DNA of 64,000 nucleotides from Sesamum alatum (Eukaryota; Streptophyta; Magnoliopsida; Lamiales; Pedaliaceae). Under the pieces are notes generated by a model. That model ran no database searches and had not been told where the DNA came from. It saw nothing but the letters and a program-made list of their open reading frames with translations. The translations under genes were made by a program, and so were the position numbers. Positions within the stretch are counted from its first letter, which is position 1; each line of letters begins with the position of its first letter. The stretch lies in contig JACGWO010000002.1 of NCBI GenBank assembly GCA_034509735.1, positions 41,409,855 to 41,473,854 of the forward strand, read 5' to 3'. Below are positions 11,164 through 23,054 of the stretch, piece after piece.

Positions 11164-11913
11164 TGTTGCAAATTGGCCTATGTCCCCTTTAAGGCCCGAG
11201 CCCCATGCCCCTCTGTTTGGTCCATCCTGGAAGGCCAGGCCCAAGAGCCACTCGGCCCACGTCTTTTGACCTGGCCTGGTCCAAATATGCTCTCTTATAT
11301 TTTGCCCCTTTTGACTGAAAACCCTAAATCTTACTCCTGTCTTCTTCTTCCAATGTGTCCCCTCGTCTCTCCCTCACTCCCTCTTGAATCAACCGCCGCT
11401 GCATTCCAATGTCACCGAAAGTGGTGGTATTTACACCGGTCATCTCTCTCCCCTCACTATAAATATGACCCCTTTTGGTTTAGTGATTAATCCGAACAAG
11501 ATACAATCACAGCTACCTCCTTCCTCTCTCTATTCTCCGTGAACAGAACTTTTCTCTGTACCAAGTTTCTCTTTGTGACGTGTGAAGCCTGTGTGGCTAA
11601 GGGGTGTGTCCCTTTTGTACTTTGTGGTCGTGGTCCGTTGGTCTTGAGTGGACGGTGTAGGCCTGTGTGGCTCGAGGGCTTTGTGCAACGGGTGGGCCGC
11701 CGGCGTTTGGGTGGCCGGGGCATCTCTCCCCTCGGAAGGGAAACCTGAGCCTATTTTTGGTTTTATTAATTTCTTATTGGCTCCACATATAACTATTTTT
11801 GCTAATCCCCTCTTTATTTTCTTATGTGATTTGTTTAATCTCTGTAATCCCGCCTGTAATAGTAATATAAGATTCGTTTATGGTGTTTGTCACTGGAGGA
11901 CTTAGGTCCAACA
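11164..11913 (+). repeat. 3' LTR of the first Copia element
   Basis: Begins TGTTGCAAATTGGCC and ends GGTCCAACA, and is collinear with the 5' LTR along its length. It is preceded by a purine-rich GGTAGAGA tract that may be the polypurine primer. It retains the telo-box (about 11319-11327) and GGCCCA-type motifs. Confidence 0.93.
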
Positions 11914-11918
11914 AGTGT

Positions 11919-13972
11919 TTTTTGCTGATGTGGTCGTGAGGAGTTTAAGGTGATATGATGGAACGTTGAAGGGACGTGGACGTGACTCTTGTTCATTTGG
12001 CAAACTAATCATCCTCGCTACTTTCAATATCCTATTTACGAATTATGCCATGAAATATCTATTTGATTTAAAATTTTAAAACTATATTTGAATTAATGAA
12101 TTGAAATTTGAGAGATATTTCAGGGAAAGAATTTCGAATGAATTTATACTAGAAGAATCTAGAATTCATCAATGTTCAAGAAATACAATTCAAATTTAGA
12201 GTTGAAAATTTTAATTTTTTTTTTTAAAATTTAGAAATATCTAAATAAATTTAAAATATTTGTTACTATATATTTGAAGTTCATGAATTCAAATCCTAAT
12301 GTAACGTGCGTAATTTATTCTTAGATTGGTTTACGTTAGATCAGTGAGATAAGCTCCTATATAGCTTAGGTATTCCTCCTCGTACATCAACCTAGAACTC
12401 AAAAAAAGGTAAGAACCACAAGGGAAAGACTCCGATTATAGCTCTCCGTTGTCTAAGTGAAAAACTTCGTAGAGGAGAATGGGTTAGTAGCAAAAAATGT
12501 ACTTGAGGTATGGACGACTCATATTTATAGATTTTTTTAGTTGTACGATTTCACGTGAATGACAAATTTTGGATTGAACGCTTGGTTTTCATGAGTCTAT
12601 ACATACTCAAATTTGAATTTGATCGGAGCTGGATCAGAACGACCAGAATAAAAAGGCGCAGATCTTGGCCAATTTCATAATTAACAAAAGTTTAATATAG
12701 CTGATTAATACGAAGTATTAAGAACATCTATGACCCATTGGATAATAACTACGTCCCAAACTCAATATTCCACAGCGACGAGGGTTTTCACGATCACATC
12801 GAATACGAATTGTTACACGCTGATTGCTTATCCCTTGTCTTTTATCACTGATAGAAAAAACAAAAAGCAAAGTAGCATAGCATATTTGAATCGCATTTAA
12901 GGGCAGATGGAGAGAGTAGGTGAGTGGACCAAAGACAGGAAGAAACCCAAACCAGCCTTTCACAGTGCTGGTGAGGTTTTTTGGCTGTTTATTTTCATGC
13001 TTTTTGAGGCTCAAAAGGTCAAATCAACCTACACATATATAACACAGATGGAGAGAGAGAGAGAGAGAGAGAGGATCTCATCTGGGAAACAGGGAAATTT
13101 TGAGAAGGGATTTTTGTGGTAGGAGAGATTTTATGAGGATATGAATGCGTGGTCAATTGTAGATAAGAGACCTATTTTGATGGCCTAAGATTACAACCTC
13201 TGATCTTCGCTACCCCAATTTGCCGCATACCGACGCTTCTCTGTCTTTTTCTTTCATATTCTGGTATCTTCATATGGGGTCCCTCCTTCAGATTATACTC
13301 ATACTCATTTTTCTTTGTTCAATTTATGTGTCAATTCAACTAGGGTTTTAGTTTTGCCGATTGAGTTTGGCTTTCTTGTAGTTTGTGTTGCCATATTGAA
13401 CGGGATCAAGGTGATTGGAGTGGGATGGTCCCTTAGGTATCCCTTGGTCTTACCTGAAATCGATACAATGTTAAAGAATATTCTGATGGTCGAATAATAG
13501 AATGATGTAAAGGTCGTAAAAATGGGGTAAATGGATAATAGTATAAATTGAAAGCATTCCTTAAATGAACGGAATGGATGTACTATTTATATGTTTTAGC
13601 CAAATGGAATGGAACCGTTGAGGCACACTAGGATTGTGTCATGTGTTAGGTGATCAAGGGCTGAGATTTTGGGTTATCGGGAAGGTCGAGTCGAACTGAC
13701 ATGCCCCAAATAGAAGACACATACATTTTTTTTTTGTAAAACTATAAATACGTCCCCATCGGAGTGCAAATTGTAATTTAACTGAGTGTATTTTCTAATT
13801 TATGTCCTTGAGTATGGGGCATTTGTTATTTTATGAAGCATTAAATTTTTTATGTAATTAAATCTAATATTAGGAGGTATCGATGTAATTACCAAACAAT
13901 TATCATTTGATAAAAAGTATTGCAGTTGGAGAAGTCAATACGAAGTATTTGATTTGGGCACGATAATATATA
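11919..13972. other. Intergenic DNA without a supported gene
   Basis: No conserved coding region is seen. A short GA microsatellite lies at 13050-13073. Several 60-100-codon open frames near 12718-13122 show no domain. The 12330-12660 and 13400-13700 stretches are less AT-rich and may be decayed transposon parts of unknown family. Confidence 0.4.
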
Positions 13973-14686
13973 GGGATAATTACACTGCCTTCTCATCAAG
14001 TTTAGTATAATTACATGTAGATCTCATGTAGTTTGAAAATTATATCTAGTATCTCTGAAGTTTGTTTTTGTATGAAAAATAGGTCATCCATTAGTCAAAA
14101 ATTTATCGAATTTGTTGATATTAACAAAATTGACTTATTACTGACTTATTACAGGTCAAATAAATCTTTTTTGACTAAACTACTCTTATATGGGTGAAGA
14201 TATACGCCATCACATGTATTAACGTGTAAAGATGTATAAGGGTAGTTTGAATAAAAAGATTTATTTGGCAAAAATCAGTAATAAATCAATCGGGGATAAA
14301 TATGAATTTTCACCCAATTTCTTTGTTAATATCACAATTCGGTGAATTTTGTCAGATCAAGAGACTTATTTGTTAGATGAAAGCAAAACCTTAGGGGTAC
14401 TAGATGTAATTTACAAACCAGGATAATTGCACTTTCAGTCCCACCAGATAAGGCCTTTATCACTTTTGATCCCAAATTTTACAGGGTCGACACTTTTAAC
14501 TCCGAAATCATAATTTTTGCACACATTTTGTCCCACACCGTTAGTTTTTAACGACAATGGCATGTGAATGGTCACGTGCCGTTAATTGAGCATTTTTGGA
14601 GTCAAATAAATGATTCCTAACGTTGGTTGTTGCATTATGGAGGGAAAAGTGACACCAAAAACTTTTCCCTTCTCTCTAAGTCTATA

Positions 14687-14910
14687 CTAGTCGTCGTAGC
14701 ACGCCGTCTTACATGTATATAAAATAATATTACATGTTTTAAAGTTATTGAATATATATATAAATCAATACATTATATTTAATAAAAGAAGAAAGAAAAA
14801 AAAAAACTAACTTTAGGGGTATTATCGACAAAATTAAAAAAATTGTGTCGCGATATCATAAATCATCATTTATGAGTGAGAAATGACTTTCTTTTATATA
14901 TTAGTATAGA
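14687..14910 (-). mobile_element. Short non-autonomous Helitron, 224 bp
   Basis: On the minus strand it starts TCTATACTAATATATAAAAG and ends ACGGCGTGCTACGACGACTAG, between A and T, as Helitrons do. Its 3' end matches that of the plus-strand Helitron at 29297-29591 at 19 of 21 bases. It is non-coding. Confidence 0.75.
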
Positions 14911-15223
14911 TATACGCCCACACCTCCATTAAATCTCCAAAAATCTGACACAAAAATTAACAGCCATTTTTCATGTTTTGTTTCCCCACATTTTCGGCTA
15001 AAAAACCAGAGACAAAAATATATCACAATCCTCTGAAAACATCTCAAATATTTAACGGCCAATATTTTATAAATGACCTTTTAATAATGGTCAACATTTT
15101 GTAAATGATAAAATGGAACACACAATACAACACAACCATCAAGAACAATCATATAAGCATTACTAGTTAGCATTATACATAAAACTATTATCACATTTCA
15201 AAATTTCTTAAAGGTCCGAAGCT

Positions 15224-15561
15224 GGAAAAATTACAATTTACGTCCCATAATTTACTTTATTTGTGATTTTAGTCCCATTATTTTACGACTTAACGAATTC
15301 AGTCCTACAAGTCCAACAAAATTGTAATTTACGTCCCATGAATACTTTCCGTAACTTGTTAACGGATGGAGCACGTGCTAAGCACATGCTCCGTTAACTT
15401 TATTTCTTAAGTTCACAGTCCATCCATTAACAATTTAAGTGTTGATGGGACGTAAATTATAACTTTTTTGGACTTGTGGAACTAAATTTTTTGAGTCGTA
15501 AAACAATAGGACCAAAATCACAAACAGGATAAGTTATGAGACATAAACTGTAATTTTCTGA
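15224..15561. mobile_element. Third-level MITE, 338 bp
   Basis: Ends GGAAAAATTACAATTTACGT and its inverted partner ACTGTAATTTTCTGA bound long arms that keep matching for over 100 bases (TTTGTGATTTTAGTCCC against GGACCAAAATCACAAA). Flanking repeats are TCCGAAGCT (15215-15223) and TCCGAAGCA (15562-15570). The centre holds the hairpin-like AGCACGTGCTAAGCACATGCT. Confidence 0.8.
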
Positions 15562-16139
15562 TCCGAAGCACTGACCATATATTTGGTACTTCGCATCTGG
15601 TAAGTCCACGAGCACCTGGTCCTTGAAATACTCATCTCAATTCAACACCTCCCGCTCTAGATCAACGCCTTTCTTACTAATCTTCAGAAAATCGAACAGT
15701 AAAAAAGGGTGGGACTGTTACAATTAGGATTTCGAAATGGGGAAAATTAGGGAGAAATGGAGTTCAGTTTTTTTAGGGAAAAGAAATGCGTTTGAGAAGT
15801 GAGCAACTGACTCTTCTTCTGCTTTTACCCTTTGACTAACAACACGTGACTGCCGTTGCCGTTAAAAACTAATGGCGCGGGACCAATGCTATCCAAAAAT
15901 TAGAGTTTTGAGATCAAAAGTATCGATCATGTAAAGTTCGAGACCCAAAGTGTGAAGGATCCTATCTAATGGGACCAAAGAACAATTATCCCTTCCAAAC
16001 CATAAAGGGTCAACCTGTAATTCCACCAAATCTCGTGGGACGACGGTGTAATTATTCCTAATATATGATTTGAATATAAGTAGCTTATAATTACAACTTA
16101 TAACTGAAAAACAACAAATGTTTTAATAACATGGACCTC

Positions 16140-16741
16140 GAAATTTAGGGTTCGTTTGGTTCAAATAAGAGGAAAGGGGAAGGAGGAGGGGGAGGGGAAG
16201 GGGAGAGGAACAATAATAGTTTTCCTTCAAGTTGTTTGGTATGATTGGAAAAGGAGTAAATCTAATACTTTCCCTTGTTTGGTACGAGAAAAGTAGATTG
16301 AAAAGAAAAGACTAATTTTTGTAATTTTACAATTTAACCCTTTCTCTTCATTTTGTATTAGAAAATAAACAAGTCAATACTATACTAATATCAAAGATCT
16401 AAAAACCCTTAGTAATAAAAATATATATCAAACAAGAACAATAATATTTTTTATTAATAAAAATATTAATCAAAACGAATATCGTCCGTTTATTCTAAAT
16501 TTAAATAAAATAAAAATACTCGTGCTGGCGGCAGGAAGAGGGAATACGATTAGGAGAAAGGATTATTCAATCAAGATTAATAGCAAATTAACAATAAAAA
16601 GTTTTGAAAAATTGCAAATGAAAAATATGTTTATCGGATTGTTTACTTCGACGTAGTAGTTTTTCCAACTATTTGGTTATCTTTTCTCTGGCGATTATGT
16701 ACGGTATTATCAGCGAAAAGGAAAAAAAATTGGAGAAAAAT

Positions 16742-16773
<32 letters not shown>

Positions 16774-17015
16774 GGGCAATAGAGTAAATAAAAATAACAT
16801 GTGTATGTTTTTGTCTTTTTTGCCTTATACTTCCACTTTTCCGCCCAGTTTCGGACAAAAACGAAATTGGATCCCGGAGGGGTTTCATATACATCCAGTT
16901 TTACTTTCCCTCCATCTCTACCCCTAACCAAACACTAAACTTTTTCTTATACATCCCCTTTTACTTCTACTTCTCCTATACTTCCACTTTTTCCCCAATC
17001 AAACATACTCTTAAT
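16140..17015. mobile_element. Possible hAT-like MITE and flanking debris
   Basis: The left side AGGGTTCGTTTGGTT is weakly inverted at the right side AATCAAACATACTCT near 17000. Such GTTTGG-type ends are common in plant hAT-like MITEs. A CA/TA microsatellite lies at 16742-16773. No clear target duplication was found, so the borders are tentative. Confidence 0.35.
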
Positions 17016-17284
17016 TGAAAATAAATTCACCGCGTTAATTGGTTTGGTAAAAATATTTATTGTTTGTAAATCCATGTTAGATTTTCGCTCAGAAATCCAC
17101 GATATATAGTTGCCATTTTTATAGGACAAGGAACACTTGTTTTCCCAACATATATAGGTGGGAATTATAATTTTACATAGCACAACTCTTAAATTCATAC
17201 ATCCCAATGTCTTATGTCGGTAAAAGGTCATTGATGTTTTTAGTTTTTTTTTTTTTTTTGAATTAATGGTTGGTTATACGCAAT

Positions 17285-17568
17285 CCCCGCAAGCATATAA
17301 TAAATAAATGTAATGTTAAATGGAAAGAAAAAAGAAATTTATGAAAAAAATAATTGTAGTGTGAAGAAATAAACAAGAGAAGATTGGTGAGGAAAAAAAT
17401 ATAGAGTCGGTTGAGAAAAATGTGGGTAGTTGGTTATTGTGGAGTTATTAAAAGATAGTGAAATTACTATAATGACCGTTTTAAAAAAAACTAGGATGAA
17501 TCAAAAAGATATATTGGGGCATTCAAAAATTGGTACGACAAAAGGGTTTTCTTTTATAATAGTGTAGA
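17285..17568 (-). mobile_element. Helitron-like fragment, 5' terminus at 17568
   Basis: On the minus strand a Helitron-type start TCTACACTATTATAAAAG begins at 17568, preceded by A. The body shares blocks (TCAAAAATT with GGTAC or AGTAGGAC, and ACTAT-TGACCG) with the element ending at 18322. The 3' end (CTAG) was not located, so the left border is a guess. Confidence 0.45.
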
Positions 17569-17577
17569 TAATGAACA

Positions 17578-17816
17578 ATAAATTATTAATATGAAAATAC
17601 AACAATATTTCTATAACAATTAATTTTTATTACAATATTCAGTTTACAGTATAACAACATCTCTAAATCTACCAACACCAACATTAAAGCAACCAAAAGA
17701 ATAATACAAGCATCCGATAAATTAAACAACACCCTAACATCGTAATACTCGAACCCACGACCTCTTGGTTGTAAGACCTCAACCTCACAACTTGAGCAAA
17801 GGATCATTGGTCATAG
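17578..17816 (-). mobile_element. tRNA-derived SINE
   Basis: Read on the minus strand it has an A-box-like TTTGCTCAAGTTGTGAGG (17783-17800) and a B-box-like GGTTCGAGTAT (17745-17755), in tRNA spacing. The text GGTCTTACAACCAAGAGGTC is typical of plant SINEs. No coding capacity and no clear target duplication. Confidence 0.55.
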
Positions 17817-17829
17817 ATGTTTTTATTGA

Positions 17830-18322
17830 TCGGTAGTTTTTTGCTGATGCGGCGTGAAATGTGATGGATGCCTAGTTGTAAGAGGTATTGTTTATTTAGC
17901 TGGAGTTTTATGAGTTTGATTTTTAAAATGTGCAATGAAGAAAAAATTGTGGTGTGAGATAAACAAAAAAATGTGAAAAGCAAAATAATCATAGTGTGAG
18001 TGGATGAGAAAGAAAGAAATTCGTAAGAAAAAAAAAACATGAAGTGATGAGGCAAAATAGAAAAACTTATTGGAATCGAGGGTTTATTAAGAATACAAAA
18101 GTTTGTGAGGAAAAAAAACATGGAAAAGTAAGATAAGGGAGAAACGTGGAGTAGCGAGTTGAAAAGGAAAAAAAGTTGAAATTGTGAGATTATTAAAAGT
18201 TATTAAAAATTACTATTTTGACCGATTTTTTTTGTTTTTGAAGGGAAGAAATGAATTAATGGGTAAATTTGGGTATTCAAAAATTAGTAGGACAAAATAT
18301 TTTTCTTATATAATAGTATAGA
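17830..18322 (-). mobile_element. Helitron-like fragment, 5' terminus at 18322
   Basis: The minus-strand start TCTATACTATTATATAAG begins at 18322, preceded by A. The sequence is related to the neighbouring 17285-17568 piece. The 3' border is uncertain. Confidence 0.45.
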
Positions 18323-21300
18323 TAATGTTGTGATATCGTCATTTAAAGAAGGGTAAAAATTACGTTGAGCTCCCCTAAGGATTGATGCTACTGCAGTTGT
18401 AAATACTCTATTGTTATTTGAGAAATCATCATATCCCCTGACAATAACGTCCGCCCAGCAATTGTCGTTCCGTTAACTTCTGTTAGGGAATCATCCAAAT
18501 TTTTTACTAAATTACTCAAAATACCCTTTTGGACCTTGAATTGTGATTTTACATTCCTTATTTTTAATGATTAATAAAGTGCACATTCCTTATTTTTAAT
18601 GATCAATTTCAAAGTTAATAAATTTATAATATACATCAAAATAGGTGTAATTTTGATCAAGAATTTCAAAAATTGAATCTACAAAATCCCATTTAATTAT
18701 GCAGCAGACATTTTTTTGTTTTTAAATAAGTAAGAAAAATAGGAGTAAACCATAAAAAAATAAAAAGAAAAAGAAAACATAGAAAAACCAAAGAAAGAAA
18801 CTTTATATGAGTGTCATTAAAAATTGTAGCAGAAACAATTGGCAGAGATCGCAATGAGAGCAGAGGTCGCAATATGAGAGATCTTCTTCGTTTATACTCA
18901 AACAAGTAGCAGCCAATGATGGCTGTACACGTCATTTGGGCCTAACGGCCCTCAAAATTTGGGCCCCTGGTCCCCCTGGGCCCACACTTCCACTTGGCCC
19001 AGCTCAGCCACCACTGCCCTGCCCCCGCTTCCTGCACCACCACCAGCACGACTGCCACTGCCTAACTTGCACCGCAGGTGCGTACAAAAAGTTTGTTCTT
19101 TTAGGCGCGTACTTTAAAATGGGTGTGGGGGTGGAAGAGATTTGAGCATATGTTGACCTTTCTCCCTTTTCCTAAAGCAATATACTTAAAATATGGTCCC
19201 ACAATTTCAACTCTTTTTCCAAATATTTTTTCATGTTTTTTTGGGAAGAAAATGAACACCACTCACTTTGGATAAGTATGTGCTTAATCAACATCTTTTA
19301 GATTTCTTAAAATGATTTTTTAGATAAGTTGGTTATAATGCGACAAAATAATCTAAAACAAAGTAATAATAATCGATGTGTGAACTGTATTTATGATTCA
19401 ATGTATTAAAATAAGGGACTGTCGAAAACAAATCATAACTTTATATCTGGTGATGAGGTCTCGTCTCGTTGGAAAAAAGAAAATTATCGAAGGACATAAC
19501 AAATATTTTGTATGTCAACAAAGACCATGAGAGAACCACACAATTCTGGTAGTCCTTTCAAATTACTGAATTGTCCATGGCTACAAAATGACAATCACAC
19601 AAAGACAATTACTTAAAGGACGAAAGTACTTTTGTGTCAACCCTCGTAATTCGTATGTATAAACACCAACTATATGAGTGTAAGGGAAACTTTTTCGAAG
19701 AAATGATACTAAAGCAGCATATTTTTAAAAATCATTCAACATGTATTCAAATTGTTTCATACTTGAAAGTCATTATTATTTTTTTCGAAATCAATGTTCT
19801 GTTACATCAAAATTTAAATATAATACGATATTTTTAAAATTATAACAATGGAACATAAACAATCTAAATATTTGTAAAAAAAATCCCTTACAACAACATA
19901 CAATGATTATGACAAAGAAAACTAACATAAACTACACTTGATGTTGTACCAAGAACAAGTGACATGCTAGCTAGTACCATACTACTATGATTATTTGCAT
20001 TATTTTTCAAGAAAACATGACTAAGGTTGACATATTATTAATATTTTTCTTAGATACTATATACATTATTTTTCTTAATTATGGTTTGACCTTTGATATT
20101 CCCAAATATTTCACTTGCCTCCTAGAATGGGACACGTGGCAGGCAAGGGTTAAAAGTTCAGGGTTTTATAATGTGTGGGGAGACCATGAGAGGGTGTCCC
20201 TTAGGGGTGGGGCCCGGAGAGTCACTCTCACCTACCGACAGGAGAGTGATGGGGCGGAATGTATAGATCTTTTGGGCCTAATATCTCAGAGTGGGCTACT
20301 TTGCTTACTTGTCCCTATACGCAGATGTCTCTAGAGCCGCAGATATACGTACATGCTTCTGTATCTATACCCATTATATATAATGTCATGAGAAAAAAGT
20401 GAGTGGGGTGGCGGTGGGGGTGGGGGTAGGGGTAGGGTAGGGTAGGGTGTCTTAATTAGTGTGTTCACGTCTCACATGCTCTTCTTGTGGGACTTTGCAC
20501 AAACATGCTGGCCTTTCAAAGATCACTCAAAATATCATTTTTACTTTTAAAATTCTTGCAAATTCTTGTGACTTTTGTTTCCGGTTTGTTCCCGAAATGG
20601 GCTTTTTTCTTTTCTTTTAAATCCCAACTGTTATGGATACTTATCTAATATGGGATGAGTTTCTGAATTCTTTAACGGGATATTTGGATTGATAGATTTA
20701 GATTTAAATGAAATAAAATGACTTTATATGAAAAATAAATAAATTCATTCGTATATAATTTAAAATTAGAATGAAAGAATTTGAATTCTTTTAAATTTAG
20801 AACGATCCAAACAAATTCAAAAAATTTATTATTGAGGTTTTGAAATTCATGATTTCAAATTCTTTAATTCATGTGCCACCTAAAGTACATGTAAGTTTTT
20901 TGAATTTGAGTAATTTTTGTTAATGTGGCCGAATAAAAACTAATTGAATTACCCCACTGATTTGTAACTCAATTTAAATTGTATAAAAAATATCAAATTA
21001 TTGAAATTCAAATATCTCGCAACAAACTCAGAAAAGTTGGGTTTCTTGAACCCAATGAAGTGACACTTAGAATTGGACCGATGGAAGCCCAATCAAGTTG
21101 AGGCTCGCATGGGCTATATATTGGACCAGATCAACCCAACATCTTTTTTCACTTTTTAGTACCTTTTTTTGCCCTTGCCCATAAGTCCTTTACAAATAAG
21201 AATAATTGTGATAGAATGGGAAATTAATAAATTGCTCTTAAAGAGATTCTAATAAAAGCCTATTCGTGCTTCTTTTAAGTACTAATTTTCTAATCGTCAA

Positions 21301-22714
21301 GAATTTCTTAAATCCCTTTTTTTCACGTCCCCCCAAAAAAAAAATAATAACTCAAATTCTCTATTCCCAATATCCTGTTTCATATTACACACGATTCATC
21401 AAAAGAAGTCATACGCCCGAGAGCGTAAGTTCACAAAATAGTTTTTTTAAAGACATTCTTTAGTGAATGAGGTACAAAGTAAAACAAAAAATTCAAAACA
21501 TAAGGTTTAAGGCCATATTTACAAGTCCGTATTGAATTAATGGGTGGTAGATTAATTTCACATTGAGTTCTTGTACTAACTTGGATCATACGAGTGCACT
21601 ATGTGTTTACTATGCATACTTTATTGATATAATGTGCTTAGATTTGTGGAGAATCCACTTACTCCCCAAAATATTGCAAGAAGTATGTGTGGATCCTGTC
21701 GATTGAATAATAAGGACAAAAATGAAAAAAAAAAAAAAAAAGAAGATAAATTGGACAAAAGTATGTGTGTGCCCTGTAATATTGCAAGAATAATGGGGAC
21801 AAAAAGGAAAAAGAAAGATAATTGAATAAGACCGTGAGCCCATTTGTAATCCAACAAAAAATGATTGAATTGTAAACGATTCACTTGACTGGTAAATTCA
21901 ACCCAATGAGATCTGTAGTTTTGTAAACATGACCTAAAGATATAGATAACACATTACAAGGAAAAGAAGATGAAATGCAAAAATCAAGTGTCCTTGTCAA
22001 ATAAGCACTAATTACCAATAGTTTTCTTACAAGATTTATAAGCTAGTTTTAGGGCCAAAAAGGGCTGAATATTGATCATTGTTGTTGCTGCTGGTCCATC
22101 ACATAGCACCCAAATGAAGCCACAAGCATAAAGGAAATGTGAAATTCAGACAAGCTTTCTCTTGAAATCATTACCATTTCATACTTGACAAAGCTGAGGG
22201 GAATAAGGATTTCTGATAGGCCAAACAGGTGATGGAGATACAACAAACTATTAGCCATGTTGTTATTTGGGACCCTCATGTCAATAACTTAATAAAAACC
22301 TATCTTTTTGTAAATTTCAGTTACTTACACTCAATTTTATTAAGACTTAAATGCACGCATCAACACTTTTCATCAGTTTCAGTTCAGAGTGAGAGAAAAA
22401 AAAAAAAAAAAAAAAAAAAGGATAAACCAAACACTTCAAAATTCAATTTTCAATTTGATTTTTGTTTTTAGTATCTGTTTACCTAACAATATAGTAATGA
22501 TTTTTATACTATTTCTATATTGTACTTATTAAAAACTAAAAATTAATAAATAAGAAGTGTAATTTTTATTTTTAATATTTATCTTTTACTATCTTTTATA
22601 TTTTTAACAAAAAATCTGATTTACCGAAAAAAATCGATAATTGTCAAAATCAAACCAACTAATTTGGGTCAGTAGTCCATACGGCATTTCAGTTCTATTC
22701 GGTTCGATTCTTAG
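18323..22714. other. Intergenic DNA; GC-rich islets, G-run tract and one-sided MITE end
   Basis: No gene is supported. At 18350-18430 there is one end of the MITE family seen at 28834. At 18935-19085 lies a short GC-rich islet with several GGCCC motifs. At 20102-20340 there is a promoter-like patch with CACGTGGC and TATAA but no conserved frame after it. At 20404-20448 lies a G-run tract. A/T-rich runs and a poly-A at 22396-22419 fill the rest. Confidence 0.4.
20404..20448 (+). repeat. G-run tract able to form G-quadruplex
   Basis: GGGGG T GGGGG TA GGGG TA GGG TA GGG TA GGG gives six runs of three or more G within 45 bases. It looks like TAGGG variants, but is not the plant telomere unit TTTAGGG. 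Confidence 0.8.
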
Positions 22715-22730
22715 GATTGAACTTCCCTGA

Positions 22731-23003
22731 GAATGACGCCTAACTCAGTTAGCGAAGTTGAGGCTCTATGACTTTGGAGGTCATGGGTTCAAACTCCATC
22801 AAATGCATGTGATGTTATTATACTGTATAGTAAATATAGGTCTTTCTACTGTAATCAATATGTGTTGTTTAGATTGTTGATTCGGAATAGTTGTTGTAAT
22901 TGTCTTGTTCAGATATTGATATTCTATAGGACGGATTGTAATGAATTTATTTCAATATTTAATAATATTTCATCGTTTTCACTTCAAAAAAAAAAAAAAA
23001 AAA
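22731..23003 (+). mobile_element. SINE with 16-bp target site duplication
   Basis: Flanking repeats GATTGAACTTCCCTGA (22715-22730) and GATTGAACTCCCCTGA (23004-23019) agree at 15 of 16 bases. The body starts with a tRNA-like A-box region (TAACTCAGTTAGCGAAG) and B-box (GGGTTCAAACTCC), and ends in a pure A run of about 18 bases just before the right repeat. These are the three marks of a LINE-mobilised SINE. Confidence 0.88.
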
Positions 23004-23054
23004 GATTGAACTCCCCTGATTGATTGAAATTGTAATAATTGGATATTCAAATAT

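Larger units (their letters stand above)
8512..11913 (+). mobile_element. Non-autonomous Copia LTR retrotransposon, pol deleted
   Basis: A complete element boundary is visible: 5' LTR 8512-9262, primer-binding site at 9264, broken gag, 3' LTR 11164-11913. It is flanked by the perfect 5-bp target duplication AGTGT (8507-8511 and 11914-11918). Both LTRs start TG and end CA. The internal region keeps an untranslated leader and gag through the zinc knuckle. It then jumps, just after codons matching the gag-protease linker of the second Copia element here, to a short tail before the 3' LTR, so protease, integrase, RT and RNase H are gone. It can only have moved with help from a related autonomous element. 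The two LTRs differ at many positions, so it is not a very recent insertion. Confidence 0.93.
14421..15992. mobile_element. Second-level MITE inserted into the outer MITE
   Basis: TIRs begin GGATAATTGCACTTTCAGTCCC on the left and read ACCAAAGAACAATTATCC on the right, with further matching inside (CGTTAGTTTTTAACG against its inverted partner near 15865). Flanking repeats are TTACAAACCA (14411-14420) and TTCCAAACCA (15993-16002), 9 of 10 identical, a Mutator-like duplication. It carries a Helitron and a smaller MITE inside. Confidence 0.75.
13973..16058. mobile_element. Outer Mutator-like MITE of a nested insertion stack
   Basis: The left end GGGATAATTACACTGCC and the right end GGTGTAATTATTCC are inverted repeats. 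The match continues inward about 100 bases on both sides once a later insertion (14421-15992) is set aside. Flanking repeats TAATATATA (13964-13972) and TAATATATG (16059-16067) agree at 8 of 9 bases. A related copy is at 26668-27160. Confidence 0.75.

Noticed and set aside
12718..13122. Opposed open frames (98 and 71 codons) as a gene
   Set aside because: Overlap each other on opposite strands, include a GA microsatellite and show no domain.
20225..20260. Hairpin TCACTCTC/GAGAGTGA with GACAGGAGAGTGA, looking a little like a miR156 precursor
   Set aside because: The mature miR156 sequence is not present, the stem is only 8 bp and no opposing star strand exists.
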